From: CAVQEK01 sp963711495
GTDB lineage: Bacteria > Bacteroidota > Bacteroidia > Cytophagales > Cyclobacteriaceae
Assembly: GCA_963711495.1 (NCBI GenBank)
Contig: CAVQEK010000004.1
Location: forward strand, 2,232,001 to 2,296,000
Direction of reading: 5' to 3'
DNA length: 64,000 nucleotides
Position numbers and translations under genes: made by a program. Below the pieces are notes generated by a model. The model saw nothing but the letters and a program-made list of their open reading frames with translations. It was not told the DNA's origin and searched no databases. Each line of letters opens with the position of its first letter. The first letter of the stretch is position 1. Positions 26,626 to 35,850 of the stretch are shown piece after piece.

Positions 26626-26930
26626 ACACAATCCCTGTTGAACATAGTTTGTTGCTTGCTGCTATACTTTTTCTGCTGGGTGTGATTGGAGCATTGGTCA
26701 GGAAAAACCTGGTTTTTTTGCTTTTATCCATTGAGATTATGCTCAATGCTGCGGGATTGGCATTTGTAGCGGCGGGAGCGCAGTGGGCTCAACCAGATGG
26801 TCAGGTCATGTTTATATTCATTCTGGCCATGGCAGCAGCCGAAGTTTCCATTGGTCTGGCGCTCATTATGCGACTATATCATCTGTTTAAAACACTCAAT
26901 TCCGATGAAGCGGATAAAATGAAAGGTTAA
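26622..26930 (+). CDS. nuoK: NADH-quinone oxidoreductase subunit K
   Basis: A 102-residue three-helix subunit. E38 (LSIEIMLN) and E74 (AAEVSIGLA) are the two membrane glutamates needed for proton pumping in this subunit. The length matches the family. The gap to nuoL is 5 bp. Confidence 0.96.
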   Translation: MNTIPVEHSLLLAAILFLLGVIGALVRKNLVFLLLSIEIMLNAAGLAFVAAGAQWAQPDGQVMFIFILAMAAAEVSIGLALIMRLYHLFKTLNSDEADKMKG

Positions 26931-26935
26931 TCATT

Positions 26936-28828
26936 ATGCTCAATTTATTATGGCTGATACCGGCGTTACCTTTTTTTAGCTTTGTAATACTGGCCATTTT
27001 TGGTGCCCGTTTTCCAGGAAAGTTAACAGCACTTATTGGCGCAGGTTCTGTGGGATTGAGTGCAGTATTGGCCATACTTTTAGGTGTAAATTTTATTTCC
27101 GGCCAGGCCCATCAACATTATTTCAACCAACATTTGTCGTCGTGGATCAACCTGCCTGGATTTTCCGCGAATATTTCTTTACACCTCGATGCATTGTCAC
27201 TGGTTTTCATGTTCGTCATCACACTGGTTGGTTTTCTAATACACCTTTATTCAACAGCATTTATGCAGGACGAGGAAGGTTATTCCCGTTTCTTTGCTTA
27301 TATGAACCTGTTCGTTGGATCTATGCTCACACTTGTGCTGGCGGATAATTTATTGCTATTATACCTGGGATGGGAAGGCGTCGGACTTTGCAGTTATTTG
27401 CTGATCGGTTTCTGGTATCGGGACGAAAAAAATGGCTATGCTGCCAGAAAGGCATTTATCGTGACGCGCATTGGCGATACTGCCATGGCAATTGGCCTTT
27501 TCCTGTTATTCACTTCATTCCGCACCTTAAATATTCAAGAAATTCTCTCTCAGGTTCCCGGCCAGTGGTCAGCCGGTTCATCACAAGCAACCTTGGCCGC
27601 TCTATTGTTGCTGGGCGGAGCTGTTGGAAAATCCGCACAACTTCCGTTGCAAACATGGTTGCCGGATGCCATGGCGGGGCCTTCGCCCGTTAGTGCCCTT
27701 ATACATGCCGCAACCATGGTGACAGCGGGTGTTTATCTGATCGCACGCACTCATTTGATTTTCATGTCGGCGCCCATGATAATGCATTTGGTTGCCATTA
27801 TCGGTGCAGTAACTTTGTTGCTGGCCGGATTCAGTGCACTCACCCAAAAAGACATTAAAAGGGTTCTTGCCTATTCGACCATTAGTCAAATCGGCTATAT
27901 GTTTCTTGCCCTGGGCGTAGGGGCATGGTCGGCAGCAATTTTTCATTTTATGATCCATGCTTTTTTTAAAGCTTTACTATTTCTGGGTGCCGGAGTCATT
28001 ATTATCAGTTTGAAGCATGAGCATAACATGTTCAAGATGGGGGGATTAAGAAAATTGTTGCCGGTTACTTTTTGGACTTACCTCATCGGTTCGGCATCTC
28101 TTTCGGCATTACCGCTGATTACGGCTGGTTTCTATAGTAAAGACCTCATATTGTGGCGGGCATGGTCAAGTAATATGGGAAGTGCATGGCTATGGGCGGC
28201 GGGTATAGTCGGGGCCCTGATTACTGCCATGTATACTTTCAGAATGGTATTTCTAACATTTTATGGTGAAATTCACAACAAACCAGATAAGAAGCCTGCC
28301 ATTGCCATGGTCATTCCATTGGTAATTTTGGCATTTTTTTCTATCGCCGGAGGTTTTGTAGAGTTACCAAAAACCTTGGGTAACTGGCCCGCATTTTCTC
28401 ATTTATTGAATACGATGTTGCCGGAGGTGCAAACGTATAATTCGAGCCGTGGAATGGAGCTGGTTTTTCAGAGCATTTCAGCTATTGTGGCTTTGTCAGG
28501 TGTGTGGATTGCTTACTATTTTATTTTAAAAAGGCCGGCAATTGCTTATTCAATCAAAAAAACAGGTCCCGGAAAGTGGCTGTTCCAACTTTGGGACTCC
28601 GGTTGGGGATTTGACAAATTCTATGATAAAATATTGGTACAACCCGTGGTTTATCTCTCCAGGGTTGACCGTGATGATTTCATCGACCTGGCCTATACAG
28701 GCATTGCGATAACAAGCAGCGCATTTCATAAATTGCTGAGTTTTACTCAAACAGGACACCTCAGATGGTATTTGGCGGGAATGGTGTTGGGGGCAATCAT
28801 TAGTTTCACTTTAATGATCGTATTATGA
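26936..28828 (+). CDS. nuoL: NADH-quinone oxidoreductase subunit L
   Basis: A 630-residue antiporter-like proton-pumping subunit with about 16 helices. GWEGVGLCSYLLIGFW near residue 145 includes the key Glu, and LPDAMAGPSPVSALIHAATMV near 240 carries the conserved His/Lys region. The C-terminal lateral helix is present as a long stretch after residue 500. The stop overlaps the nuoM start (ATGA). Confidence 0.96.
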   Translation: MLNLLWLIPALPFFSFVILAIFGARFPGKLTALIGAGSVGLSAVLAILLGVNFISGQAHQHYFNQHLSSWINLPGFSANISLHLDALSLVFMFVITLVGFLIHLYSTAFMQDEEGYSRFFAYMNLFVGSMLTLVLADNLLLLYLGWEGVGLCSYLLIGFWYRDEKNGYAARKAFIVTRIGDTAMAIGLFLLFTSFRTLNIQEILSQVPGQWSAGSSQATLAALLLLGGAVGKSAQLPLQTWLPDAMAGPSPVSALIHAATMVTAGVYLIARTHLIFMSAPMIMHLVAIIGAVTLLLAGFSALTQKDIKRVLAYSTISQIGYMFLALGVGAWSAAIFHFMIHAFFKALLFLGAGVIIISLKHEHNMFKMGGLRKLLPVTFWTYLIGSASLSALPLITAGFYSKDLILWRAWSSNMGSAWLWAAGIVGALITAMYTFRMVFLTFYGEIHNKPDKKPAIAMVIPLVILAFFSIAGGFVELPKTLGNWPAFSHLLNTMLPEVQTYNSSRGMELVFQSISAIVALSGVWIAYYFILKRPAIAYSIKKTGPGKWLFQLWDSGWGFDKFYDKILVQPVVYLSRVDRDDFIDLAYTGIAITSSAFHKLLSFTQTGHLRWYLAGMVLGAIISFTLMIVL

Positions 28829-30420
28829 TTCTGGTTTGGTTAATTATCATATTGATGGCAGGAGGACTGCTGGCATGGTGGGCCGGGAATAAAAACAGTC
28901 TGTGGTCCAGGTGGATATCCCTCATTGCGGTGTTCATTGATTTTATCCTCACATTAACCATCTGGTTTGAACATCCCGGACCACTCAGGCTATCTGCTCA
29001 GTCTGGTTGGATGATCACCATAAACCATCCCTGGATTCCACAATTTGGCATCAATTTTCATTTTGCCTTGGATGGATTAAGTCTGGTTATGCTCTTGCTG
29101 ACTTTATTGCTGGGTATCTTATCCATTCTATCTTCGTGGAATCAGGTAAATAAAAAAGTTGGTTTTTTTCACTTCAATTTGCTTTGGATCCTGGCAGGCA
29201 TCGCCGGTGTATTTTTATCGGTAGATCTGTTTCTTTTTTACTTTTTCTGGGAGGTGATGTTGGTGCCCATGTATTTTCTGATCGGTATTTGGGGTTATGA
29301 GAACCGGCTGTATGCTGCTTACAAATTTTTCTTATTTACCCAGGGTAGTGGTTTGTTGATGCTGCTGGCTATTTTGGGATTATATTTCATTCACGGGCAG
29401 AATGCCGGAATCTACACTTTTGACTACACGCAACTTATCGGCACCGTATTATCTCCGGTTTGGGCCTTTTGGTTGATGTTGGGCTTTCTCATCGCGTTTG
29501 TCGTAAAATTGCCATTGATCCCATTTCACACCTGGTTACCCGATGCACACACTGAAGCGCCTACCGCAGGCAGTGTAGTATTGGCAGGCTTGCTGTTAAA
29601 GACAGGAGCTTATGGAATAATTCGGTTTGTATTGCCACTTTTTCCACAATCATCTCATGCCGTTGCACCGGTATTGATGATACTGGGAATAGCAGGTATT
29701 CTATACGGCGCAAAGCTGGCTTTTGCCCAGACTGATCTGAAACGAATGGTAGCCTACACCAGTATTAGCCACATGGGATTTGTGATTCTTGGTATTTATA
29801 GCTTTAATGTTCTGGCCATGCAGGGTGTGATCATGCAAATGATTACGCATGGCATTAGCACGGGGGCATTATTTATATTGGCGGGGTCACTGCATGAAAG
29901 ATTGCATACACGAGACCTCCATAAAATGGGCGGATTCTGGAGCGATGCTCCCCGAATGGGAGGCGTGGCCATGATATTCACCATGGCTTCACTGGGTCTT
30001 CCCGGATTGGGTAATTTTGTTGCTGAGTTTTTAGTGTTGCTGGGTACATATCAGTCTCATGTCCTCTATGCCGTGTTGGCAACTCTTGGTTTGATTGCTT
30101 CAAGCATCTATGCACTATGGATGGTCCAAAAGATATTTTTTGGCAGAAATGAGCAACATCAACAAGTGCGTGATCTGAACCTGAGAGAAATGATCGTGAT
30201 GGCGTCATTGGTGATCCCTATTTTCTGGCTGGGAATACAACCACAACCGATTTTTGATCTGGTCGAACCTTCGATCAATAAGGTGCTTCATCAATTTTCT
30301 CAAAAGGAGCCAATATCAAAAAATAAATTTGAAGTGAATGATATGTCTTTTAACGGATCGGGGGATTCGGATCAATCAAAGAAGAATTTAGAAAGAAAGG
30401 AGGTAAATCTTGAGCAGTAG
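28825..30420 (+). CDS. nuoM: NADH-quinone oxidoreductase subunit M
   Basis: A 531-residue antiporter-like subunit. FFWEVMLVPMYFLIG near residue 140 carries the pump Glu, and WLPDAHTEAPTAGSVVLAG near 240 is the second signature. After the last helix it has about 45 hydrophilic, Ser/Asn/Lys-rich residues (about 487-531), a tail that standard NuoM lacks. The end overlaps nuoN by 11 bp, and the nuoN ribosome-binding site lies within this tail-coding part. Confidence 0.95.
   Translation: MILVWLIIILMAGGLLAWWAGNKNSLWSRWISLIAVFIDFILTLTIWFEHPGPLRLSAQSGWMITINHPWIPQFGINFHFALDGLSLVMLLLTLLLGILSILSSWNQVNKKVGFFHFNLLWILAGIAGVFLSVDLFLFYFFWEVMLVPMYFLIGIWGYENRLYAAYKFFLFTQGSGLLMLLAILGLYFIHGQNAGIYTFDYTQLIGTVLSPVWAFWLMLGFLIAFVVKLPLIPFHTWLPDAHTEAPTAGSVVLAGLLLKTGAYGIIRFVLPLFPQSSHAVAPVLMILGIAGILYGAKLAFAQTDLKRMVAYTSISHMGFVILGIYSFNVLAMQGVIMQMITHGISTGALFILAGSLHERLHTRDLHKMGGFWSDAPRMGGVAMIFTMASLGLPGLGNFVAEFLVLLGTYQSHVLYAVLATLGLIASSIYALWMVQKIFFGRNEQHQQVRDLNLREMIVMASLVIPIFWLGIQPQPIFDLVEPSINKVLHQFSQKEPISKNKFEVNDMSFNGSGDSDQSKKNLERKEVNLEQ
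30396..30404 (+). promoter_or_regulatory. strong Shine-Dalgarno that fixes the nuoN TTG start
   Basis: AAAGGAGGT lies six bases before the TTG at 30410. It is a near-perfect anti-anti-Shine-Dalgarno match and unusual in this window, where most starts lack one. No ATG occurs in the first 160 codons of nuoN, so this site supports the TTG start. Confidence 0.75.
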
Positions 30421-31843
30421 AGATATTTTAAGTCTGCTACCATTGATCATTACCGCGGCGGGACCAATTCTATTGTTGATCCTGATCGCCATCAAAAGAA
30501 ATCATACGACCGCTAACCTGACAGCAGCTTTCACGCTGACAGCGGCTTTTATAGCAATATTTTTTGTAAAAGAGAAAAGTCCTTATCACATTGGTGAACT
30601 CCTTATTATTGATGATTATGCACTTTTCTTTCTTGGGGTGATTTTCGTGGCAGGGATCGTAATTATCTTATTGTCGAATGCATATCTGGAGAGAACCGCG
30701 GAGGATATTGAAGAATACTACGTTTTAATTTTGTTGGCCATTTTGGGTTCGACAACATTGGTGGTCGGTAATCATTTTGTCACTTTCTTTCTTGGTCTGG
30801 AGGTGTTGAGTACTTCACTGTATGTCCTGGTGGCATTCTTAAGAGAAAGGGAACAATCTATTGAGGCTGGCGTAAAATATCTGATTTTAGCGGCATCCGC
30901 CTCTGCTTTTATTCTGTTCGGCATGGCCTTGATATATTCCAAATCAGGGACCATGTATTTCCCGGCGGTGGCGGTATTTCTGAGTAAAGGACATCTTTCT
31001 TTGATTACGCTGGGAGGAATAGGACTAATCATCGTCGGTGTGGGTTTTAAACTTGCAGTTGTTCCATTTCATTTGTGGACGGCAGATATTTATGAAGGTG
31101 CTCCGGCGCCTGTTACAGCTTTGATTGCCACCATATCCAAAGGCGGGGTATTTGCTCTTTGGCTTCGGTTTGTTATGGAGCTGCATATTTTTAATTTACC
31201 GTCATTTATTACCCTGTTGGCAATCATATCAGCGGCATCCATGCTGGTGGGCAACCTGTTGGCTTTGCTGCAAAAAAATGTTAAAAGAATCCTGGCATAT
31301 TCTTCTATTGCGCACATGGGTTATCTACTGGTAGCTTTTCTCGCCGGGAATCACCTGGCCGTTGAAGCATCAACCTTTTACCTTGTTGCCTATATTATTA
31401 CGTCTTTGGGGGCCTTTGGAACGGTAATCATTTTATCGGGCAAGGAAAGGGATGAAGATGATTTGTCATCCTATACTGGCATGTTCTGGAAAAAACCTTG
31501 GCTTGCTGCCATATTTACAGCAATGTTGTTGTCCCTGGCAGGTATTCCACTTACGGTTGGTTTTGTTGGTAAATTTTATGTGCTGATGGCGGGTGTAAAT
31601 GTTAATTTGTGGTGGTTAGTGATTGTCCTGGTTGTGAGTAGTGTGATAGGGCTTTATTATTATTTGCGTATTGTTGTTACCATGTTTTTAACTCAAGAAG
31701 ACAAAACAAGACGATTGTCAGTTTCAACTTTCTCGTTTACAAACCTGTTTGTTTTTGCTTCACTCACCGTTCTGTTAATCGGTCTGGGACTTTACCCTAC
31801 AGTGCTGATCGACTTGATCCGTAATTTTGCTGTGAGCTTTTAA
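30410..31843 (+). CDS. nuoN: NADH-quinone oxidoreductase subunit N
   Basis: A 477-residue antiporter-like subunit and last gene of the complex I operon. FFLGLEVLSTSLYVLVAF near residue 128 and WTADIYEGAPAPVTALIATISKGG near 223 are the family motifs. It starts with TTG: the frame begins inside the nuoM end, a strong ribosome-binding site lies six bases upstream, and the first membrane helix follows directly. No terminator hairpin is visible in the 100 bp downstream. Confidence 0.94.
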   Translation: MSSRDILSLLPLIITAAGPILLLILIAIKRNHTTANLTAAFTLTAAFIAIFFVKEKSPYHIGELLIIDDYALFFLGVIFVAGIVIILLSNAYLERTAEDIEEYYVLILLAILGSTTLVVGNHFVTFFLGLEVLSTSLYVLVAFLREREQSIEAGVKYLILAASASAFILFGMALIYSKSGTMYFPAVAVFLSKGHLSLITLGGIGLIIVGVGFKLAVVPFHLWTADIYEGAPAPVTALIATISKGGVFALWLRFVMELHIFNLPSFITLLAIISAASMLVGNLLALLQKNVKRILAYSSIAHMGYLLVAFLAGNHLAVEASTFYLVAYIITSLGAFGTVIILSGKERDEDDLSSYTGMFWKKPWLAAIFTAMLLSLAGIPLTVGFVGKFYVLMAGVNVNLWWLVIVLVVSSVIGLYYYLRIVVTMFLTQEDKTRRLSVSTFSFTNLFVFASLTVLLIGLGLYPTVLIDLIRNFAVSF

Positions 31844-31947
31844 AGCTCAAAAACGTTACATTCCTTCAAATGAATCGCTATGCTGTTTTCAATAGGCGGT
31901 AGAAATTGATCAGTAACATTCAATGGTCGGTTGCAAAAAAAAGAAAA

Positions 31948-32406
31948 CTAAAAAACTTCGTTAATCGAGAATTGTCTCCCGTTTAGATCAAAAGAATCCC
32001 CGGCTTGTAGTCCCATCAGTTTATTGCCAATGGGAGAGACGGGTGAAATGATGAAATATTGTTTTCCTTCCAGGTTCACCGAACCCATGCTGATGGCAAG
32101 ATAAAAAATCCCATTGTTGGTGACCACAAGACTCCCCTGAGAAATAATCTTCGATTTGTCATATACGTCTAACTGATCGAGTGCATTTTTGAGCTTCATG
32201 GTTTCTGATAAATATTGCCCGTGTTTATCCATTTCCTGCAGCATCATGGAACGGCCTGTTTCGTATTTGTCACCTGCACTGCTTTTGGTTTCTTCGTTGG
32301 CTGCTTCCTGAGCATCCTGATAGGCCGCTCGCGTACGCTCAATGCGTTCACTCAGTTGTGACTGGCAATATTGATATAATTGTCTTTTTATCTGTAAATT
32401 ATCCAT
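31948..32406 (-). CDS. GreA/GreB-family transcription elongation factor
   Basis: A 152-residue protein with an N-terminal helical hairpin region (residues about 1-75, charged, coiled-coil-like) and a C-terminal FKBP-like domain. ISPVSPIGNKLMGLQAGD near residue 124 corresponds to the SPlG..LlGk..GD signature of Gre factors. Gre proteins act in the RNA polymerase secondary channel to rescue stalled complexes. The hairpin tip has acidic residues, but I cannot confirm the catalytic pair, so it could be a Gre-like regulator (as Rnk or GreAL types are). It converges on nuoN. Confidence 0.75.
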   Translation of the reverse strand: MDNLQIKRQLYQYCQSQLSERIERTRAAYQDAQEAANEETKSSAGDKYETGRSMMLQEMDKHGQYLSETMKLKNALDQLDVYDKSKIISQGSLVVTNNGIFYLAISMGSVNLEGKQYFIISPVSPIGNKLMGLQAGDSFDLNGRQFSINEVF

Positions 32407-32731
32407 TGGAGTAAAATAAATTTAACCCTTTGACTTCACGGAAGTTCCCATGCCTGATTCTGCTGTTCTAATCGATTTTAGAATTCATATGCTACTCAAA
32501 ACGCAGACACCTCAATTAAGGTTGACAAAAGGCCTACAAAAGTACGGATTTCACCAAAATCCGCAACATATATTTTCGTAGTTGATGAGCGGTTTCATTC
32601 CTGACAATGAAATTATTCAATTCAGCGAAAACTTCGTGATTGATAATTGCTTTTGACTGTTTCAATTTGTGGAGTTCTAACAAGCTGAAATTACATAACA
32701 AGGAGGATCTGTTTTTTTTGCCAGGCACGAT

Positions 32732-32968
32732 TTAGTGAACGGTTTCCGTATTGTTCTCCGGGGGAAATGCATATTTTCCAGTCGTATGATGATCATTTAT
32801 CCGAAACTGCTTTCCACACATCGAGCAAATAAAAAGCTCAACACGAGGTTTGATGTTGTTCTCATTGATGTCCAATGTATCAGTCTCAATGATGCATAGA
32901 TCGAGGGTGCCGGCGGAACAAGGACATGGATAATTGGTGTTTCTGATGAGTTTCACTGTGACTTTCAT
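32732..32968 (-). CDS. small zinc-ribbon-like hypothetical protein
   Basis: A 78-residue protein with two cysteine knuckles, CPC near residues 14-16 and CSMC near 48-51, about 30 residues apart: the layout of a small zinc ribbon. The segment between them is hydrophilic with several acidic residues. I do not recognise the family. It is upstream of the Gre-family gene on the same strand, with about 325 bp between, so co-transcription is possible but unproven. Confidence 0.55.
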   Translation of the reverse strand: MKVTVKLIRNTNYPCPCSAGTLDLCIIETDTLDINENNIKPRVELFICSMCGKQFRINDHHTTGKYAFPPENNTETVH

Positions 32969-33062
32969 TAAATGTATTTTTTGGGGGCGAACATCGGAGT
33001 GCTAAGATAATCATTGAATGCAAAATATTTTAGTAAAAGCTAAAATAAATAGTAATCTGAAA

Positions 33063-33077
33063 ACTAATTTATTTAGT
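33063..33077. promoter_or_regulatory. ACTAA-TTTAT-TTAGT dyad, similar to the site at 60107
   Basis: ACTAATTTATTTAGT is an imperfect 15-bp dyad. It shares 13 of 15 bases with ACTAAAATATTTAGT at 60107-60121, upstream of the small gene next to the S24 regulator. The local AT richness raises the odds of chance. It lies about 290 bp before the PrsW gene and about 95 bp before the divergent zinc-ribbon gene. Confidence 0.3.
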
Positions 33078-33353
33078 AAATCATTTGATGGAAAAACAGA
33101 AGAAACAATTCAGCGGATACGTATAGAAATCGTTTGGAATCCAACTAAACTATGTCATTTCATAATCCAGGATTGGAATAATGGTTTAAGGCAGAATTCT
33201 ACCCAGAATGAAATCAAAAACCCGGATAAACAATTTGTTTTCCTCGTTTGGCATGGCATCAGCATTTTACAAATGGACTTTCACTATATTGTGTTTATTT
33301 TTTTATGTGAACCTAATACGTGAATTGACTGGTCAGTTAGAAAATGCCATGTG

Positions 33354-35543
33354 ATGATGTTTATAGTTTTTTTCTTGTTCCTGGGATTTGTATATCTCGT
33401 CTGGCAATATAAAACTGCCGCTTACAAAAAGATTTTTCTCAAATCAGCTTTGATCCAATCGCTATTGTGGTGTTCCGGAATGATCATTATTTCCATGGTG
33501 ATTGTGAATATGTTTATGCACAAAAAACCGGATAAGCAAGATTTTGCTTTTGTAGAACCAAAAGATTCTTTGTTGGACACATTGAAAAATGATTTGTCAT
33601 TTGACCAGTTAAAAAGGCATTTTAACGATCCTGGTTATCACTATCGCTACATTGAAAAATATTTTACGTTGCCGGTAAGTTGGACGGTACAGCACGAAAC
33701 GGTTTATCGCGATCAGGACGCATTGCTTTCGTGGTATAAAAAATTAAAGAAAAGCCAGAATGAGGATACCCTCTTAATCGGGAAATTCGGAAATGGTGTC
33801 ATGAATATTTTCAATAGAAAATATGAAGAGGCTATTGATTTGTTATCTTCGATTTCGGCATCGGGACGTCCTTATCTGCACTATGCCACAGGCATGGCGT
33901 ATTGGTCAAACCATGATGTGGACCAAGCCATCTATCACTTCTCAGAAGAAATGAAGATTGATAACGGCAATTTGGATGGGGCATTACTGAAATTGTCGGA
34001 CATTTATGTGGAACGAAATGATTTAAAATCGCTGTATCCATTGCTTCATAATCCTTTGGTCATTAAAAAGGTTGATGGCAGGATTGTGCGGAGCGCCTAT
34101 CTTTTTAATCTCGATTTATATCATTATTTACTTTGGTTTAAGGCATATTACCGGAAATCGGTGTCATTGTATGGATTAATCGCCGCTCTAGCAATTCTCA
34201 TGATCTGGCTGGTTTATTTAATTACTCTTGATCTGTTTCAGAAAGAACGTTTTCCCTATATACTGATCTGTCTGTTATTGGGAATGGCAAGTCCCAATAT
34301 CGTGTTTTTCATCAACGATGTGTTGGGTTTTTGGATCCATCCGCATGTCAATGGTCAACTGATCCATGATCTCGTTTATACCATATTCGGGATCGGAATG
34401 CCTGAAGAGTTGGCTAAGTTTCTGCCGGTTTTGGTGATGTTGGTATTTACCAGGGAGGTGGATGAACCAATTGATTATTTACTGTATGCATCCTTGTCGG
34501 CATTGGGCTTCGCCTTTATCGAGAATATCCTTTATTTCCAGGAATTTCATGGAGGGATCATTCATGCACGCGCCCTCACAGCGGTTGTCGGACACATGAT
34601 CTATGCCTCGATTGTGGTTTATGGGTTTGTTCGCATACGGTATCAAAAATTGAAACGCAATTCAATACTGGTATTTATCCAATATTTTATGCTGGTCAGC
34701 CTCGCCCATGGCGTATATGATTTTTTGCTCTTCTGGCACCTGAACATTGTTTTTATTCTTTTTTTCATTTTTATGGTTCAGATATGGATTGTGATGCTCA
34801 ACAATGCCATGAACAATTCAGAGTACTTCTCCTATAAAATAGGGCCTATTTCAGAAAAATTGAGATTTTACCTCGCCCTGGGATTAACCTTTATCGTGAT
34901 GCTGGAATATTTTGTGGTAGGCATGAAAAGTGGCCATCACCAGGCCAATAGCCAACTGGTCAGTAGTTTCTTCAGTGGCGGTATGCTGATTGTCTTTTTT
35001 GCATCCAATCTAAGCACATTCGACCTGGTAAAAGGTTATTGGAGATCGATATATCTCAGCAACAGGCAGCGAAAGGATTATAAGAAGAGCGGGAGTATCA
35101 TTAATTTACTGAGTTTTTTTCTGATCAATAATATTCTCGCCCACAATTATGTGAATCACCAAATAAGCATTTTCAGCGAACCATCCAATATTAATTTATA
35201 TGACTTGTTGCCTAAACCAATCAAAGGGGAGATTGTCGATCGCAAGATCATGTTTCGTTTTGATGAAGAATCGGAAAGCTGGTATAACGATCCCAATTGG
35301 TTTGTGGTAAAATTGGAATGTGCGATAATCTTTGAAGAAAAACAACAACGATATGTTTTGATCAAACCACAAAATGTAAATATGTCGCTTTATCATGAGC
35401 GGGATGCACAGGTATTTTTTTGTTTTGTACCCATGGTAAATAAGCTTAAATCCAGTAATGTACATCAGGAAGATACTGTGGCATATGGACAGGCCATTGT
35501 CAATCCTGATCCGGATTGGCTGGGGACGAAAAAGTTAATTTAA
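33354..35543 (+). CDS. large PrsW-family intramembrane metalloprotease
   Basis: A 729-residue membrane protein (start ATG 33354 or 33357; a GTG precedes). Two N-terminal helices are followed by a soluble region, with residues about 140-235 resembling two TPR units (YEEAIDLL; VDQAIYHFSEEMKID). The membrane core carries all PrsW motifs: E351-E352 (EELAK), GFAFIEN, GHMIYA and LAHGVYDF. PrsW proteins cut anti-sigma factors or other membrane substrates. A C-terminal soluble domain of about 160 residues follows. Typical PrsW proteins are less than half this size. The cytoplasmic or periplasmic side of the TPR part is not decided. Confidence 0.8.
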   Translation: MMFIVFFLFLGFVYLVWQYKTAAYKKIFLKSALIQSLLWCSGMIIISMVIVNMFMHKKPDKQDFAFVEPKDSLLDTLKNDLSFDQLKRHFNDPGYHYRYIEKYFTLPVSWTVQHETVYRDQDALLSWYKKLKKSQNEDTLLIGKFGNGVMNIFNRKYEEAIDLLSSISASGRPYLHYATGMAYWSNHDVDQAIYHFSEEMKIDNGNLDGALLKLSDIYVERNDLKSLYPLLHNPLVIKKVDGRIVRSAYLFNLDLYHYLLWFKAYYRKSVSLYGLIAALAILMIWLVYLITLDLFQKERFPYILICLLLGMASPNIVFFINDVLGFWIHPHVNGQLIHDLVYTIFGIGMPEELAKFLPVLVMLVFTREVDEPIDYLLYASLSALGFAFIENILYFQEFHGGIIHARALTAVVGHMIYASIVVYGFVRIRYQKLKRNSILVFIQYFMLVSLAHGVYDFLLFWHLNIVFILFFIFMVQIWIVMLNNAMNNSEYFSYKIGPISEKLRFYLALGLTFIVMLEYFVVGMKSGHHQANSQLVSSFFSGGMLIVFFASNLSTFDLVKGYWRSIYLSNRQRKDYKKSGSIINLLSFFLINNILAHNYVNHQISIFSEPSNINLYDLLPKPIKGEIVDRKIMFRFDEESESWYNDPNWFVVKLECAIIFEEKQQRYVLIKPQNVNMSLYHERDAQVFFCFVPMVNKLKSSNVHQEDTVAYGQAIVNPDPDWLGTKKLI

Positions 35544-35850
35544 CATAAAAACTTTTTCCTTCAGAACCATTTAACAGCCGGGACAAATCTTCGGCATTGT
35601 TTTCGATCCCGGTGATTTATCAGAAATTATGATTTTGTTATCCAATTGTATCAAGCCTTCAACGGGCAATCCAATTTCCCATTAAAAAAAATGATGTAAA
35701 AAATATGTGCAACTTTAAGGTGACATGATGATAAATGTGTCCTTATAATGAGTTCGCGATATGACTGGTTTGATGTGCTGAATATCATTACTGGATTTTT
35801 GAGAATTCTTAAAGACAAGCTGGGGAAAAATTATATCTACCTTGAAGAAA
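35544..35850. other. intergenic region before the GH5 gene
   Basis: No gene supported. A weak hairpin (CCGGGA at 35578-35583 with TCCCGG at 35607-35612) could end the PrsW transcript, but it lacks a following T-run. Promoter elements for the GH5 gene were not clear. Confidence 0.35.

Noticed and set aside
32534..32728. 64-codon minus-strand frame just after the zinc-ribbon gene
   Set aside because: It needs a GTG start, has no ribosome-binding site and no recognisable features. It might be a coupled small gene, but the support is too weak.
33018..33323. 101-codon open frame before the PrsW gene
   Set aside because: No signal, motif or protein-like pattern. It spans the AT-rich dyad region and ends in a low-complexity hydrophobic stretch; it is more likely upstream regulatory DNA.
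35578..35612. terminator after the PrsW gene
   Set aside because: The stem is only six pairs around a 23-base loop and is not followed by a T-run.
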